Assembly: GCA_903920695.1 (NCBI GenBank)
Contig: CAIXNB010000084.1
Span: 1 to 35,938 of the forward strand
Length of the DNA: 35,938 nt
Origin: an uncultured beta proteobacterium
GTDB lineage: Bacteria > Pseudomonadota > Gammaproteobacteria > Burkholderiales > Burkholderiaceae_C
Reading direction: 5' to 3'
The translations under genes were made by a program, and so were the position numbers. The notes below the pieces were generated by a model. The model saw only the letters and a program-made list of their open reading frames with translations. It did no database searches and was not told the DNA's origin. This document shows positions 1 to 7,963 of this stretch, one piece after another (the stretch's first letter is position 1; each line of letters starts with the position of its first letter).

Positions 1-1462
1 CTTCATGCTCCAGCGGATCGGTCTTGACCGGAATGCCCAGCACTTCGGAGGCAATGGTGTAGCCGCGCAGATGGCAGCCGCCGCGGTTGCTGGTGGCATA
101 GGCCAGGCCGATGCCCTGAATGGCGCGGCCGTCGTAGGCCGGGAACTCCTGACCCTTGGAGCTCATGCTCAGGTCCGGGTGGCCGTACTTGGCGGTCAGG
201 CGTTTCGAGCCCTGAGCGATTTCTTTGCCGAAGCCGCGACCGTAGATCGTTTCTTCGGCCAGGAATGCCACCGCACGGGCCGAACCAAAGGGGGCTTCAA
301 TACCGAGCTGCTCTTTGGTCAAAACACCCATGCCATAGAGCTCCATCACGGCGCCGATGGTTGCGCCAAAGGTGATGGGGTCAATGCCTTCTTCGTTGCA
401 CAGCAAGTTGACGTATTGCAGCGCTTCCAGATCGTTCACGCCATTGGCCGCGCCCAGCGCCCAGGCCGCTTCGTATTCGAGGCCGCCGTTGGCACCGCGG
501 TATTGCGGCTTGTTCTCGATGGTAAAGTGACCTTCATCCATCTTGCTGATGCGACCGCAGGCAATGGTGCAACCAAAGCAGGCCTGATTGGTCACCAGTT
601 GCTTCTTGCCGTCGGTCTTGCGTGGCGTTGCCATGGCCTCGGCGCCGATGTCCTTGGCGTTTTCAAACTGATTGTCCTGGTGGTTGCGCGTGGGCAGCGC
701 ACCGGTCTCGTTGATCACGCTCATCAGCACCTGCGTGCCCATCGCTGGCAGGCCGGTTCCGGTGACGCCGTTCTCAGCCAGTATTTTCTTGCTGGCCTTG
801 ACCGCCTCCATGAAGGCCTTCGGGTTGGCGATGTTGCCAACGCCCTTGGTGCCACGAACGGCAATCGCCTTGAGGTTCTTGCTGCCCATGACAGCGCCGA
901 CACCCGAGCGCCCGGCGGCACGGTGCAGGTCATTGACCACAGCAGCAAACAGCACACCGTTCTCGCCGGCCTTGCCGATGCTGGAGACGCGCGTTAGCGG
1001 GTCCTGCAGGCTCTTCTTGAGCATCTCTTCGGTCTCCCAGACGCTCTTGCCCCAGAGGTGGCTGGCGTCGCGCAGTTCGGCCACGTCGTCGTTGACGTAG
1101 AGGTAAACCGGCTTCGCACTCTTGCCCTCAAAAATGACCATATCCCAGCCGGCCATCTTGAACTCGGCGCCCCAGTAGCCGCCGGAGTTCGAGCAGGCAA
1201 TGGTGCCGGTCAGCGGGCTCTTGGTGATCACGGTGTAGCGGCCACCCGTGGAGGCCATGGTGCCGGTCAGCGGGCCGGTGGCCCATATGATCTTGTTGGC
1301 TGGTGAGAGCGCGTCGACCTTGGCGTCAACCTCCTCCACCAGGTATTTGGAACCGAGGCCACGTGAGCCCAGGTAAGCGCGCGCCCAATCCATGTTGAGC
1401 GGCTCGGATTTGACAGTACCAGCGGTCAGATCAACGCGAAGAATTTTTCCTGCCCATGCCAT
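1..1462 (-). CDS. aorB: Aldehyde:ferredoxin oxidoreductase, tungsten-containing large subunit (partial, C-terminus off window)
   Basis: This enzyme oxidises aldehydes to carboxylic acids on a tungsto-bispterin cofactor in the cytoplasm and passes electrons to a ferredoxin-type partner. The visible 487 residues begin MAWAGKILRVDLT, typical of the AOR family. They carry the cluster motif CFGCTIAC at about residues 295-302 (C-x2-C-x3-C), close to the Pyrococcus furiosus AOR positions 288/291/295. A later RGGCHLRGY segment is also typical of AOR. Family members run to about 600-620 residues, so roughly 120-130 residues, probably including the fourth cluster cysteine, lie beyond the left edge. The ATG at 1462 is preceded by GGAGAAA at good spacing. 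It follows aorA by 74 bp on the same strand. The pair resembles the AorA-AorB arrangement of Aromatoleum aromaticum; an FAD subunit gene (aorC) could lie off-window. Family assignment is firm; metal and substrate are inferred. Confidence 0.93.
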   Translation of the reverse strand, partial: MAWAGKILRVDLTAGTVKSEPLNMDWARAYLGSRGLGSKYLVEEVDAKVDALSPANKIIWATGPLTGTMASTGGRYTVITKSPLTGTIACSNSGGYWGAEFKMAGWDMVIFEGKSAKPVYLYVNDDVAELRDASHLWGKSVWETEEMLKKSLQDPLTRVSSIGKAGENGVLFAAVVNDLHRAAGRSGVGAVMGSKNLKAIAVRGTKGVGNIANPKAFMEAVKASKKILAENGVTGTGLPAMGTQVLMSVINETGALPTRNHQDNQFENAKDIGAEAMATPRKTDGKKQLVTNQACFGCTIACGRISKMDEGHFTIENKPQYRGANGGLEYEAAWALGAANGVNDLEALQYVNLLCNEEGIDPITFGATIGAVMELYGMGVLTKEQLGIEAPFGSARAVAFLAEETIYGRGFGKEIAQGSKRLTAKYGHPDLSMSSKGQEFPAYDGRAIQGIGLAYATSNRGGCHLRGYTIASEVLGIPVKTDPLEHE

Positions 1463-1488
1463 GATGTTTCTCCAATTTAATCAGTTGA

Positions 1489-1527
1489 GGACAGAGCTGG
1501 CTCGCTTCGCGTAGCTGCGGTCTGTCC
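1489..1527 (-). repeat. Inverted repeat in the aorA-aorB intergenic gap
   Basis: Perfect 7-bp arms GGACAGA (1489-1495) and TCTGTCC (1521-1527) enclose a GC-rich loop with further partial complementarity. It occupies most of the 74-bp space between the stop of aorA and the ribosome binding site of aorB. No T-tract follows, so it is not a classical terminator. It could be an RNA processing or stability element that sets the ratio of the two subunits, or a REP-like repeat. Its role is inference. Confidence 0.5.
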
Positions 1528-1536
1528 CGCAAGGTT

Positions 1537-2013
1537 TCAGGATGCCGAAGGCTGGTTACCCAGCTTGTCTGCCCACTGCGCCATCTTGCCCAGACCGGTC
1601 CAGTTGGCGTCGATGAAGGTGATGGCCCCCGTCGGGCAGGCGTCGGCACAGGCCGGCTCACCGCCGCAGAGGTCGCACTTCTGCACCTTGCCGGTGGCTT
1701 CCACGTAGTTGATGGTGCCGAACGGGCAGGCGATGGTGCAGACCTTGCAGCCGACACAGGTGGCCTCGTTCACGACCTTGGCGCCGGTCGCTTTGTCGAC
1801 CGTGATCGCTTCGACCGGGCAGGCGTGCAGGCACCAGGCCTCGTCGCACTGCGTGCAGGTATAGGGCACTTTCTTGCCGGTATGGTGAAAGTCAAAAACC
1901 TTTATGCGCGATTTGGCAGTGGCGAAAGTGCCGTAGTTCTCGAAAGAACAGGCCATCTCGCACTGCAAACAACCGGTACATTTGTCTGCATTGATGTGCA
2001 ACACCTTTTGCAT
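1537..2013 (-). CDS. aorA: Polyferredoxin subunit with four [4Fe-4S] motifs, partner of the aldehyde oxidoreductase
   Basis: This is a small electron-transfer protein of the HycB/NrfC/DmsB type, 158 residues from the chosen ATG. Sixteen cysteines form four cluster motifs at residues 12-22, 53-65, 86-96 and 103-116, the last three ending in CP. The ATG at 2013 (MQKVLHINADKC) is chosen over the upstream ATG at 2037 because it has AGGAGA at ideal spacing and puts the first cluster motif near the N-terminus, as in relatives. The adjacent AOR gene suggests it corresponds to the AorA subunit of Aromatoleum-type AOR, which takes electrons from the tungsten subunit and passes them along a chain of clusters. 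There is no signal peptide, so it is cytoplasmic. The first gene of its operon; the promoter region is shared with the divergent GAF/Fis regulator gene. Confidence 0.92.
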   Translation of the reverse strand: MQKVLHINADKCTGCLQCEMACSFENYGTFATAKSRIKVFDFHHTGKKVPYTCTQCDEAWCLHACPVEAITVDKATGAKVVNEATCVGCKVCTIACPFGTINYVEATGKVQKCDLCGGEPACADACPTGAITFIDANWTGLGKMAQWADKLGNQPSAS

Positions 2014-2036
2014 GTAGCTCTCCTGGGGTAGCGGCA

Positions 2037-2077
2037 CCTATGAAATGCCATGCCTATGAAATAAAGAACATAGCGAT
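2037..2077. promoter_or_regulatory. Direct repeats and ModE-like inverted repeat upstream of aorA
   Basis: Two identical 10-mers CCTATGAAAT lie at 2037-2046 and 2053-2062, 16 bp apart. The second overlaps an imperfect inverted repeat, ATGCCTATG (2050-2058) N10 CATAGCGAT (2069-2077), whose arms match at 7 of 9 positions. The CATAGCGAT arm resembles the ATCGCTAT half-site of the Escherichia coli ModE box. The elements lie 24-65 bp upstream of the aorA start, where a metal-responsive repressor or activator could act. Binding is not shown; the site is a candidate only. Confidence 0.35.
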
Positions 2078-2103
2078 TGTTAGGCGGCAATGACACAAAT
2101 TTC

Positions 2104-2119
2104 CTAGGGATAACCCTAG
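2104..2119. promoter_or_regulatory. Perfect palindrome CTAGGG-ATAA-CCCTAG midway between aorA and the regulator
   Basis: Six-base arms CTAGGG (2104-2109) and CCCTAG (2114-2119) flank ATAA. The palindrome lies about 90 bp from the aorA start and about 80 bp from the start of the divergent regulator, so one bound dimer could control both directions. A near-identical core (AGGG-AAAA-CCCT) occurs at 24114-24125. The regulator that would bind is unknown; the neighbouring GAF/Fis protein is one candidate. Confidence 0.45.
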
Positions 2120-2141
2120 AGTCTGATCTAGAACAAGGTGA

Positions 2142-2191
2142 AATTCTCAATTTGCAACACTGCGCCCCTTTCTCCGTTGTGAACGAGAATT
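2142..2191 (+). other. Potential 5' UTR stem-loop ahead of the regulator-mod operon
   Basis: AATTCTC (2142-2148) pairs perfectly with GAGAATT (2185-2191), and inside it CAAC (2155-2158) can pair with GTTG (2176-2179). The structure ends 9 bp before the GTG start of the regulator gene. No good Shine-Dalgarno sequence is seen outside it, so folding might influence translation. It does not match a riboswitch class I can recognise. Confidence 0.25.
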
Positions 2192-2200
2192 GACGTCACC

Positions 2201-3349
2201 GTGAAAAATGCCATTCCCGCCATCGCCCCGAACGACGCCTTCAGCGCCCATGCCGCCGCACGGCTGAACAGCATCGCGCTGGCACGCCGCGCCGTGCTAC
2301 AGGAGCGCACGCTGGCAGGCGCTGGCGCGCTGCCGCCTTGGGTTGAAAGCTCCTGGCAGCGCTGCCTGGCCCTGGGCCTGCGCCCGCAGCAGCGGGTCGT
2401 TTTCGACAGCATCTCCGAACAACAAATGCGCCACACTGTGCAAGCCAATCAGACACTGGTGCAGGCGGCGCGCCCGGTGCTCGAAAAACTCGGCCGTGCC
2501 ATTGCCGACACACGCTACTTTGCCATCCTGACCAACGCCGACGGTGTGGTGGTGGACGTCAGCGGCGCGATCGACCGCTCGGACCCGCGCGCCGACAACA
2601 TCACCCGCATCGGCACCGATCTGTCGGAGCGTAGCGTCGGCACCACCGCCATTGGCGCAGCGTTGACCGACCGGCAGCCAGTCTGGCTGCACCGTGGCGA
2701 GCATTTCTTTGCCGACACCTCGGTCTACAGTTGCGCCGGCGCACCGCTGTTCGGACCGGACGGCCGTTGCATCGGCATGCTGGACCTGACCGGCATCGAC
2801 GCTGTCGAGCGCCCCGAACTCAAGCACCTGGTCAGCCAGTCGGCGCAGAAGATCGAAAACGCGCTGCTGCGGCGCCAGCCGCACCGCCTGCTGCTGCGCC
2901 TGAACTGGCCGGGCAACGCCCTGGGCAGCGAGGCCGACGGCATTCTGGGGCTCGACGCCGATGGCTGGATCACCGGCGCCAATCAGATCGCACGCCAGAT
3001 GGTGCCCAATCTGGTCGCGGCCGAGCGCGCCAGCGTACATGCGAACGACGTGTTCGGCATGGCCTGCGACCTGCTGTTCGACGCGGCGCAGCGCAGCGAC
3101 GGCGCGCTTGAGATTCCGCTCTGGACCGGTTTACGGCTGCAGGCGCAGGCAGTCGAGCGTGCCCATGAAGAACGCAGCCTGGCGTCCGCAGCGCGCCCGC
3201 CGCTGGCCGACGCGCGGACGCTCAAGGACATCGAAACGACTCTAATCCGGCAAGCCGTCGAGCAGGCGCGCGGCAACGTGGCGCAAGCCGCCCTGGCCCT
3301 GGGCATCAGCCGCGCCACCGTTTACCGAAAGCTCGGGAGACCGAAATGA
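2201..3349 (+). CDS. GAF-domain transcriptional regulator with Fis-type HTH, lacking an AAA+ domain
   Basis: The 382-residue protein has an AcoR-like N-terminal part (WVESSWQRCLALGL), a GAF ligand-sensing domain at roughly residues 90-225, a less conserved linker, and a C-terminal Fis/HTH_8 helix-turn-helix (ARGNVAQAALALGISRATVY, about residues 355-374). Proteins of this group usually carry a sigma-54 AAA+ ATPase domain between GAF and HTH. Here no Walker or GAFTGA motif is present, so it cannot act as a conventional sigma-54 activator. The start is GTG at 2201 with weak RBS context. Its TGA overlaps the ATG of modA by four bases, so it is co-transcribed with modABC, and it is divergent from aorA. 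It may sense an aldehyde, acid or metal state and control aor, mod or both. That role is inference. Confidence 0.85.
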   Translation: MKNAIPAIAPNDAFSAHAAARLNSIALARRAVLQERTLAGAGALPPWVESSWQRCLALGLRPQQRVVFDSISEQQMRHTVQANQTLVQAARPVLEKLGRAIADTRYFAILTNADGVVVDVSGAIDRSDPRADNITRIGTDLSERSVGTTAIGAALTDRQPVWLHRGEHFFADTSVYSCAGAPLFGPDGRCIGMLDLTGIDAVERPELKHLVSQSAQKIENALLRRQPHRLLLRLNWPGNALGSEADGILGLDADGWITGANQIARQMVPNLVAAERASVHANDVFGMACDLLFDAAQRSDGALEIPLWTGLRLQAQAVERAHEERSLASAARPPLADARTLKDIETTLIRQAVEQARGNVAQAALALGISRATVYRKLGRPK

Positions 3350-4092
3350 AACCGCTTTTGCTAGCCTTGGTCTGCTGCGTTCTAGGTGCCAGCGCGCAGG
3401 CCGACGAGGTGCAGGTCGCGGTGGCGGCTAATTTTGCGACGCCGCTGAAGGCACTGGCGATCGACTTTGAAAGGGACACCGGGCACACGCTGCGGCTCTC
3501 AGCCGGCGCCAGCGGCAAGCTCTACGCCCAGATCAAGAGCGGAGCGCCCTTCGATGTGTTTCTGTCGGCTGACGAGGAAACGCCGCTGCGGCTGGAAAAG
3601 GAAGGCGACGGTGTCGCCGGCACACGCTACACCTATGCCATCGGTCAACTGGTGCTGTGGTCGGCGCAGAGCGGTTTCGTCGACACGCAGGGCGCTGTTC
3701 TGAAAAACGGCAACTTCAAACACCTGGCGCTGGCAGCGCCCAATCTGGCGCCCTACGGCGCCGCCGCCATCCAGACGCTGACGCAACTCGGCCTGCTGGC
3801 GGCATTGACACCGCGCTTCGTGCAGGGCGAAAGCATTGGCCAGACCTACAGCTTTGTCGCCAGCGGCAACGCCGAGCTTGGTTTTGTCGCGTTGTCGCAG
3901 GTGTTCGAGAACGGCAAGATCAGCCAGGGTTCGGGCTGGCTCGTGCCGGCCACGCTGCACAGCCCACTGCGCCAGGACGCCGTGCTGCTGGCGCGCGCGC
4001 GCGACAAACCGGCAGCGCGCGCCCTGCTGGACTTTCTCAAGGGCAGCAAGGCACGCATCCTGATCCGCTCCTTTGGCTATGAGATTCCCTGA
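3346..4092 (+). CDS. modA: Molybdate ABC transporter, periplasmic binding protein
   Basis: This binds molybdate (and often tungstate) in the periplasm and delivers it to ModBC. The 248-residue product has a cleavable signal peptide (residues 1-19, ending SAQA before DEVQVAVAANF) and the ModA core motifs AANFATPLKAL, SAGASGKLYAQI and GAPFDVFLSAD. The mature C-terminal part (GNAELGFVALSQV) also fits the family. The ATG at 3346 overlaps the stop of the regulator gene and is preceded by GGGAGA. The modB gene follows after a 6-bp gap. Confidence 0.95.
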   Translation: MKPLLLALVCCVLGASAQADEVQVAVAANFATPLKALAIDFERDTGHTLRLSAGASGKLYAQIKSGAPFDVFLSADEETPLRLEKEGDGVAGTRYTYAIGQLVLWSAQSGFVDTQGAVLKNGNFKHLALAAPNLAPYGAAAIQTLTQLGLLAALTPRFVQGESIGQTYSFVASGNAELGFVALSQVFENGKISQGSGWLVPATLHSPLRQDAVLLARARDKPAARALLDFLKGSKARILIRSFGYEIP

Positions 4093-4098
4093 GCTACC

Positions 4099-4800
4099 GT
4101 GACGCCCACCGCCCTGCCCTTTGCCTATGGCGGCGCGGTCGCGCTGACGCTCAAACTCGCCGGCCTGACCACGGTGCTGCTGCTCTTGCTGGGCACGCCA
4201 CTGGCTTGGTGGCTGGCGCGCACACGTTCTTGGCTCAAGGTGCCGCTGGGCGCAATCATCGCCCTGCCGCTGGTGCTGCCGCCGACGGTGATCGGCTTTT
4301 ACCTGCTGGTTGCGCTAGGGCCCCATGGACCGCTCGGGCAGCTGACGCAGTGGCTCGGCCTGGGTCTCTTGCCGTTCAGCTTCAGCGGCCTGGTGCTGGG
4401 TTCGGTCATCTACTCGATGCCCTTTGTGCTGCAACCGCTGCAAAACGCATTCGAAGCCATCGGCGAGCAGCCGCTGGAGGCCGCCGCCACGCTACGCGCC
4501 TCACCGCTTGACACCTTTTTCCACATCGTGCTGCCGCTGGCACGACCCGGTTACTTGAGCGCGGCTGTCATGGGCTTTGCCCACACCGTCGGTGAATTCG
4601 GTGTCGTCCTGATGATTGGCGGCAACATCCCGGGCAGCACGCGCGTGCTGTCGGTGCAAATTTACGACCATGTCGAGGCGCTCGAATACGCACAGGCGCA
4701 CTGGCTGGCAGCGGGCATGCTGCTGTTCTCGTTTGCCGCGCTGCTGGCGCTCTACACGCTAAACCCAAGCGGGCGGCGCCAACGCGGTCAAACGTCATGA
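4099..4800 (+). CDS. modB: Molybdate ABC transporter, inner-membrane permease
   Basis: ModB forms the transmembrane channel of the molybdate importer. The 233-residue protein is hydrophobic, with about five to six membrane segments. The ABC permease EAA-type loop that contacts the ATPase is visible as [25 protein letters not shown], followed by [19 protein letters not shown], which is characteristic of ModB. It starts with GTG at 4099, six bases after modA, and its TGA overlaps the ATG of modC. The position in a regulator-modABC operon supports the assignment. Confidence 0.95.
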   Translation: MTPTALPFAYGGAVALTLKLAGLTTVLLLLLGTPLAWWLARTRSWLKVPLGAIIALPLVLPPTVIGFYLLVALGPHGPLGQLTQWLGLGLLPFSFSGLVLGSVIYSMPFVLQPLQNAFEAIGEQPLEAAATLRASPLDTFFHIVLPLARPGYLSAAVMGFAHTVGEFGVVLMIGGNIPGSTRVLSVQIYDHVEALEYAQAHWLAAGMLLFSFAALLALYTLNPSGRRQRGQTS

Positions 4801-5897
4801 GCAGCGCAGTTGACCAGCGCCTGCACGCGCGCTTCCGGCTCAGCCACCCCGGCTTTGCTCTCAATGTGAAGCTGAACCTGCATGGCAGCGGCGTGACCGC
4901 GTTGTTTGGCGCCTCGGGCTCGGGCAAGACCAGTTGCCTGCGCGTGATTGCCGGCCTGACCCACAGCGACCCGGACTGCAGCGCCTACATCGCCGTCAAT
5001 GGCGAGGTCTGGCAGGACGATGCCGTTGGCCTGTTTGTGCCGGTGCACCAGCGCGCCATTGGTTATGTGTTTCAGGATGCCAACCTGTTCACGCACCTGA
5101 GCGTGGCGCAGAACCTGGCATTTGGCATGACGCGCGTGGCGCCCCAGAAGCGCCGCATCGCGCTTGATCAAGTGGTGGCGCTGCTGGGCATTGGCCATTT
5201 GCTGCAACGCCAGAGCGGCACGCTCTCCGGCGGCGAGCGCCAGCGCGTGGCGATTGCGCGCGCCCTGGCCACCAGCCCGCGTCTGCTGTTGCTGGACGAA
5301 CCGCTGGCCGCGCTCGATGCGCAACGCAAGGCCGAAATCCTGCCCTACCTTGAAAACCTGCACAGCGAACTCGACCTGCCGGTGCTTTACGTGAGTCACG
5401 CGCTCGATGAAGTGGCGCGCCTGGCCGATCAGATGGTGCTGCTCGACGCCGGACGCGTGAGCGCGGTCGGAGCGACGCATGCGTTGATGACGCGGCTTGA
5501 TTTGCCGCTGGCGCACGGCGATGGCGCTGGCGCACTGATCCACGCGCGCATCAGCGGCCATGAAGCCGAGTACCACCTGACGCTGGCCGACTTCCCTGGC
5601 GGGCGTCTGCGCGTGGCGCAGCAAAAGCGCGAGATTGGCCAGGCCCTGCGCCTGCGTGTTCTGGCGCGCGACGTCAGCCTGACGCTCGCGCCGCAGTTTG
5701 GCACCAGCATCCTAAACATCCTGCCGGCACGCGTCGTCGCGCTCGCGGACGACAGCCCGGGCCAGGTCATGGTGGCACTCGACGCCGGCGGCACGGCGCT
5801 GCTGGCGCGCATCACCAAAAAGTCAGTCGATGCGTTGGCACTGGCACCTGGCAGCGCCGTCTACGCCCAGGTTAAGGGCGTGGCCATCGTGGGCTGA
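4797..5897 (+). CDS. modC: Molybdate ABC transporter, ATP-binding subunit with C-terminal Mop domain
   Basis: ModC hydrolyses ATP to drive molybdate import. The 366-residue protein has Walker A GASGSGKT (residues 38-45), signature LSGGERQR (143-150), Walker B LLLLDEP (163-169) and a D-loop. A C-terminal TOBE/Mop-type domain of about 70 residues (around 290-360, [13 protein letters not shown]) can bind oxyanion and usually feeds back on transport. The start codon overlaps the modB stop as ATGA. It is the last gene of the mod operon; a long hairpin follows, then the convergent peptidase gene. Confidence 0.95.
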   Translation: MSSAVDQRLHARFRLSHPGFALNVKLNLHGSGVTALFGASGSGKTSCLRVIAGLTHSDPDCSAYIAVNGEVWQDDAVGLFVPVHQRAIGYVFQDANLFTHLSVAQNLAFGMTRVAPQKRRIALDQVVALLGIGHLLQRQSGTLSGGERQRVAIARALATSPRLLLLDEPLAALDAQRKAEILPYLENLHSELDLPVLYVSHALDEVARLADQMVLLDAGRVSAVGATHALMTRLDLPLAHGDGAGALIHARISGHEAEYHLTLADFPGGRLRVAQQKREIGQALRLRVLARDVSLTLAPQFGTSILNILPARVVALADDSPGQVMVALDAGGTALLARITKKSVDALALAPGSAVYAQVKGVAIVG

Positions 5898-5914
5898 ACG
5901 AAGTCCCGGACGCG

Positions 5915-5996
5915 TAGCCGGTATGAAGCCGAAGGCGTAATACGGGGACGCTTCTGCGTTGCCGGTCCCGTATTGCGCTGCGCTTCATCCGGGCTA
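5915..5996. repeat. REP-like long imperfect palindrome between convergent modC and peptidase genes
   Basis: The left arm beginning TAGCCGGTATGAAGCC (5915 on) pairs imperfectly with the right arm ending GCTTCATCCGGGCTA (to 5996). The arms also contain complementary GTAATACGGG (5937-5946) and CCCGTATTGC (5967-5976). Sequences like this recur in intergenic spaces of many beta- and gammaproteobacteria. Located between two converging genes, it may act as a bidirectional terminator or as an mRNA 3' end stabiliser. Confidence 0.7.
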
Positions 5997-6008
5997 CATG
6001 CGGGCGGG

Positions 6009-7865
6009 CTACTTGTGCCGGGCCGCGATGGCCTCGATCTGGTCCATGATGCTGTTCATGCGCGCGACGATGGCCTGATAGGGCGCGGGTGTGGCGAGAT
6101 CGACACCGGCTTCTTTCACCAGCTCGTAGGGGTAGCGCGAGCCACCGGCGCGCAGGATATTGAGGTAGCGTTCGCGCGCACCCGGCACGCCCTTCAGAAT
6201 TTCGTCGGCAAACATGCTGCCGGCTGAAACCGAGGTGGCGTACTGAAAGACGTAGAAGCGGTTGTAAAAATGCGGGATGAAGGCCCACTCGACGGTGTAG
6301 AGATCGTCGACTTTGACGACGCCTTCCTTATCGCCGTGGTAGCGGCGCAGGATGTCGCCGTAGATTTTGGACAGTGCTTCACCCGTCAGTGACTCGCCCT
6401 TGTCAACCCGGCCATGCACCTCGCGCTCAAAGGCGGCGAACATGGCCTGGCGGAAGAAGGTGCCGCGCAGATTCTCCAGCGCCGAGTCCAGATACAGCAG
6501 GCGCTCGTTGTCGTCCTTGGCGATTCGGAGCATGTGATCGAGCAGCAGCACCTCGTTGGTGGTGGAGGCGATCTCGGCCGTGAAGGTCGGGTAGTCGGCA
6601 CTGATGAAAGGCTGACTCCGGTTTGCCAAATACGAGTGCATGGCATGGCCCCATTCGTGCGCCAGCGTGGAGAGCGATTCGTAGTCGTCGTTGTGATTGA
6701 GCAGCAGATAGGGGTGGACGTCATAGACCGAGCCGTTCATGTAAGCGCCAGAGCGCTTTTTCGGGCGCGGGTAGACGTCCATCCAGCCGCTCTTCGTGCC
6801 CTGCGCCAGTGCCTGCACGTAGTCAGCACCGAGCGGCTTGACCGCATCGAGCATCAAGCGCGTGCTCAGGTCAATCGGGTACTTGAGGTCGCTGGCGACC
6901 ATCGGCGGGTAAACGTCGTAGTAGCGCATGTCGGCAACACCGAGCATGCGGGCGCGCAAGCGGAAGTAGCGGTGCAGCGTCGGCAGGTTGAGTTCGGCTT
7001 GCGCCACCAAGGTGTCGTAGACGGCGCGCGGCAGCTTGTTGCCATCGAGCGCCTGGGTCAGCGAGTCGGGGTAGCGCCGGACCTTGGCCAGGGCCGCATC
7101 CTTCTTCAACTGTTCGTAAAAAGTCACACCGAAAGTGCGCTCAAATTCCTTCCAGCGGCCCCAGAACGCATCGAATACCAGCTTGCGATCGGCTCGGTTG
7201 CCCAGCGCGCGGTATTTCTCGTAGCCTGACTGATCGAGCACGACCTCTTTGCCGTCGGACAGCGTGACCTTCGGCCACGGCATGTCGGCATCGGCCAGTG
7301 TCGAATAGACCGCGTTGGCGGCGCCGGTGGCGGCGCTGAAATTGGCAATCAATCCCTCACCATTTTTGTCCAGGGTGTGCGGCGCGCTGCGCAGGATGTC
7401 GTCAAGCCAGTGCGTGTAAATGGACATCGACTTGTCGGTCCTCTGCAGCGCATTGACCTTGGTACGCCCGATCTTCAAAATCTCGGGACTGAGGAATGAC
7501 GTCATCTCCTCGACACGGTTGCCCAGGACCACCGCGCGCTGCTGCAAATCCATGCCGGCGGCCAGGCCCGTGTCTTCATCGTGATATTGCGAGGCATAAC
7601 CCGACAGACGGTAATAGCGCTTGAGCACGTCGGCATTGAGGTCGAGGCAGGTCTTGAAGCGCTTACCCGACTGCGCCAACTGGCCGGCGCAGGACGAGAG
7701 CGTCTTCAATTGCTGATCCAGTCTTGCCGCGTCCGTGTCCCAGTCGGCCTGCGTCGCGTACAAGTCCTTGAGGTTCCAGCGGTCAGCCGCCGCCTCGGCG
7801 CCGCTGGCAGGCAGTGCGGCCGTCAGCATCAGGCTCAGTATGGCAAGGAACAGGGGGTTTTTCAT
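6009..7865 (-). CDS. Secreted M3-family oligoendopeptidase (PepF-like)
   Basis: This is a zinc metallopeptidase that cleaves short peptides. The 618-residue product has a signal peptide (MKNPLFLAILSLMLTAALPA, probable cleavage after SGA), so it is expected in the periplasm, unlike the cytosolic PepF of Gram-positives. The zinc motif HEWGH is at residues 403-407, followed by a downstream glutamate-containing helix (FTAEIASTTNEVLL) that supplies the third ligand. The N-terminal helical domain (DRWNLKDLYATQADWDTDAARL) matches the oligoendopeptidase F group. It is monocistronic: modC converges on it, and terC diverges from its start across a 98-bp gap. Exact substrate is not predictable. Confidence 0.9.
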   Translation of the reverse strand: MKNPLFLAILSLMLTAALPASGAEAAADRWNLKDLYATQADWDTDAARLDQQLKTLSSCAGQLAQSGKRFKTCLDLNADVLKRYYRLSGYASQYHDEDTGLAAGMDLQQRAVVLGNRVEEMTSFLSPEILKIGRTKVNALQRTDKSMSIYTHWLDDILRSAPHTLDKNGEGLIANFSAATGAANAVYSTLADADMPWPKVTLSDGKEVVLDQSGYEKYRALGNRADRKLVFDAFWGRWKEFERTFGVTFYEQLKKDAALAKVRRYPDSLTQALDGNKLPRAVYDTLVAQAELNLPTLHRYFRLRARMLGVADMRYYDVYPPMVASDLKYPIDLSTRLMLDAVKPLGADYVQALAQGTKSGWMDVYPRPKKRSGAYMNGSVYDVHPYLLLNHNDDYESLSTLAHEWGHAMHSYLANRSQPFISADYPTFTAEIASTTNEVLLLDHMLRIAKDDNERLLYLDSALENLRGTFFRQAMFAAFEREVHGRVDKGESLTGEALSKIYGDILRRYHGDKEGVVKVDDLYTVEWAFIPHFYNRFYVFQYATSVSAGSMFADEILKGVPGARERYLNILRAGGSRYPYELVKEAGVDLATPAPYQAIVARMNSIMDQIEAIAARHK

Positions 7866-7963
7866 GGCAATGCGCTCACTGGCGTGGAAGAATTGGCGAC
7901 ATCATCGCAGAACATGGGCACTGCCCGTACACTCTGCCCCTTTGGAAACTGTGAAAGTGACGC

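Noticed and set aside
5-997. 330-codon plus-strand open frame at the left edge
   Set aside because: It is antisense to aorB, whose cysteine motifs and RBS support the minus strand.
2142-2191. Molybdenum cofactor riboswitch upstream of the regulator-mod operon
   Set aside because: The leader is short and shows only one two-part stem, not the multi-helix fold of the known Moco element.
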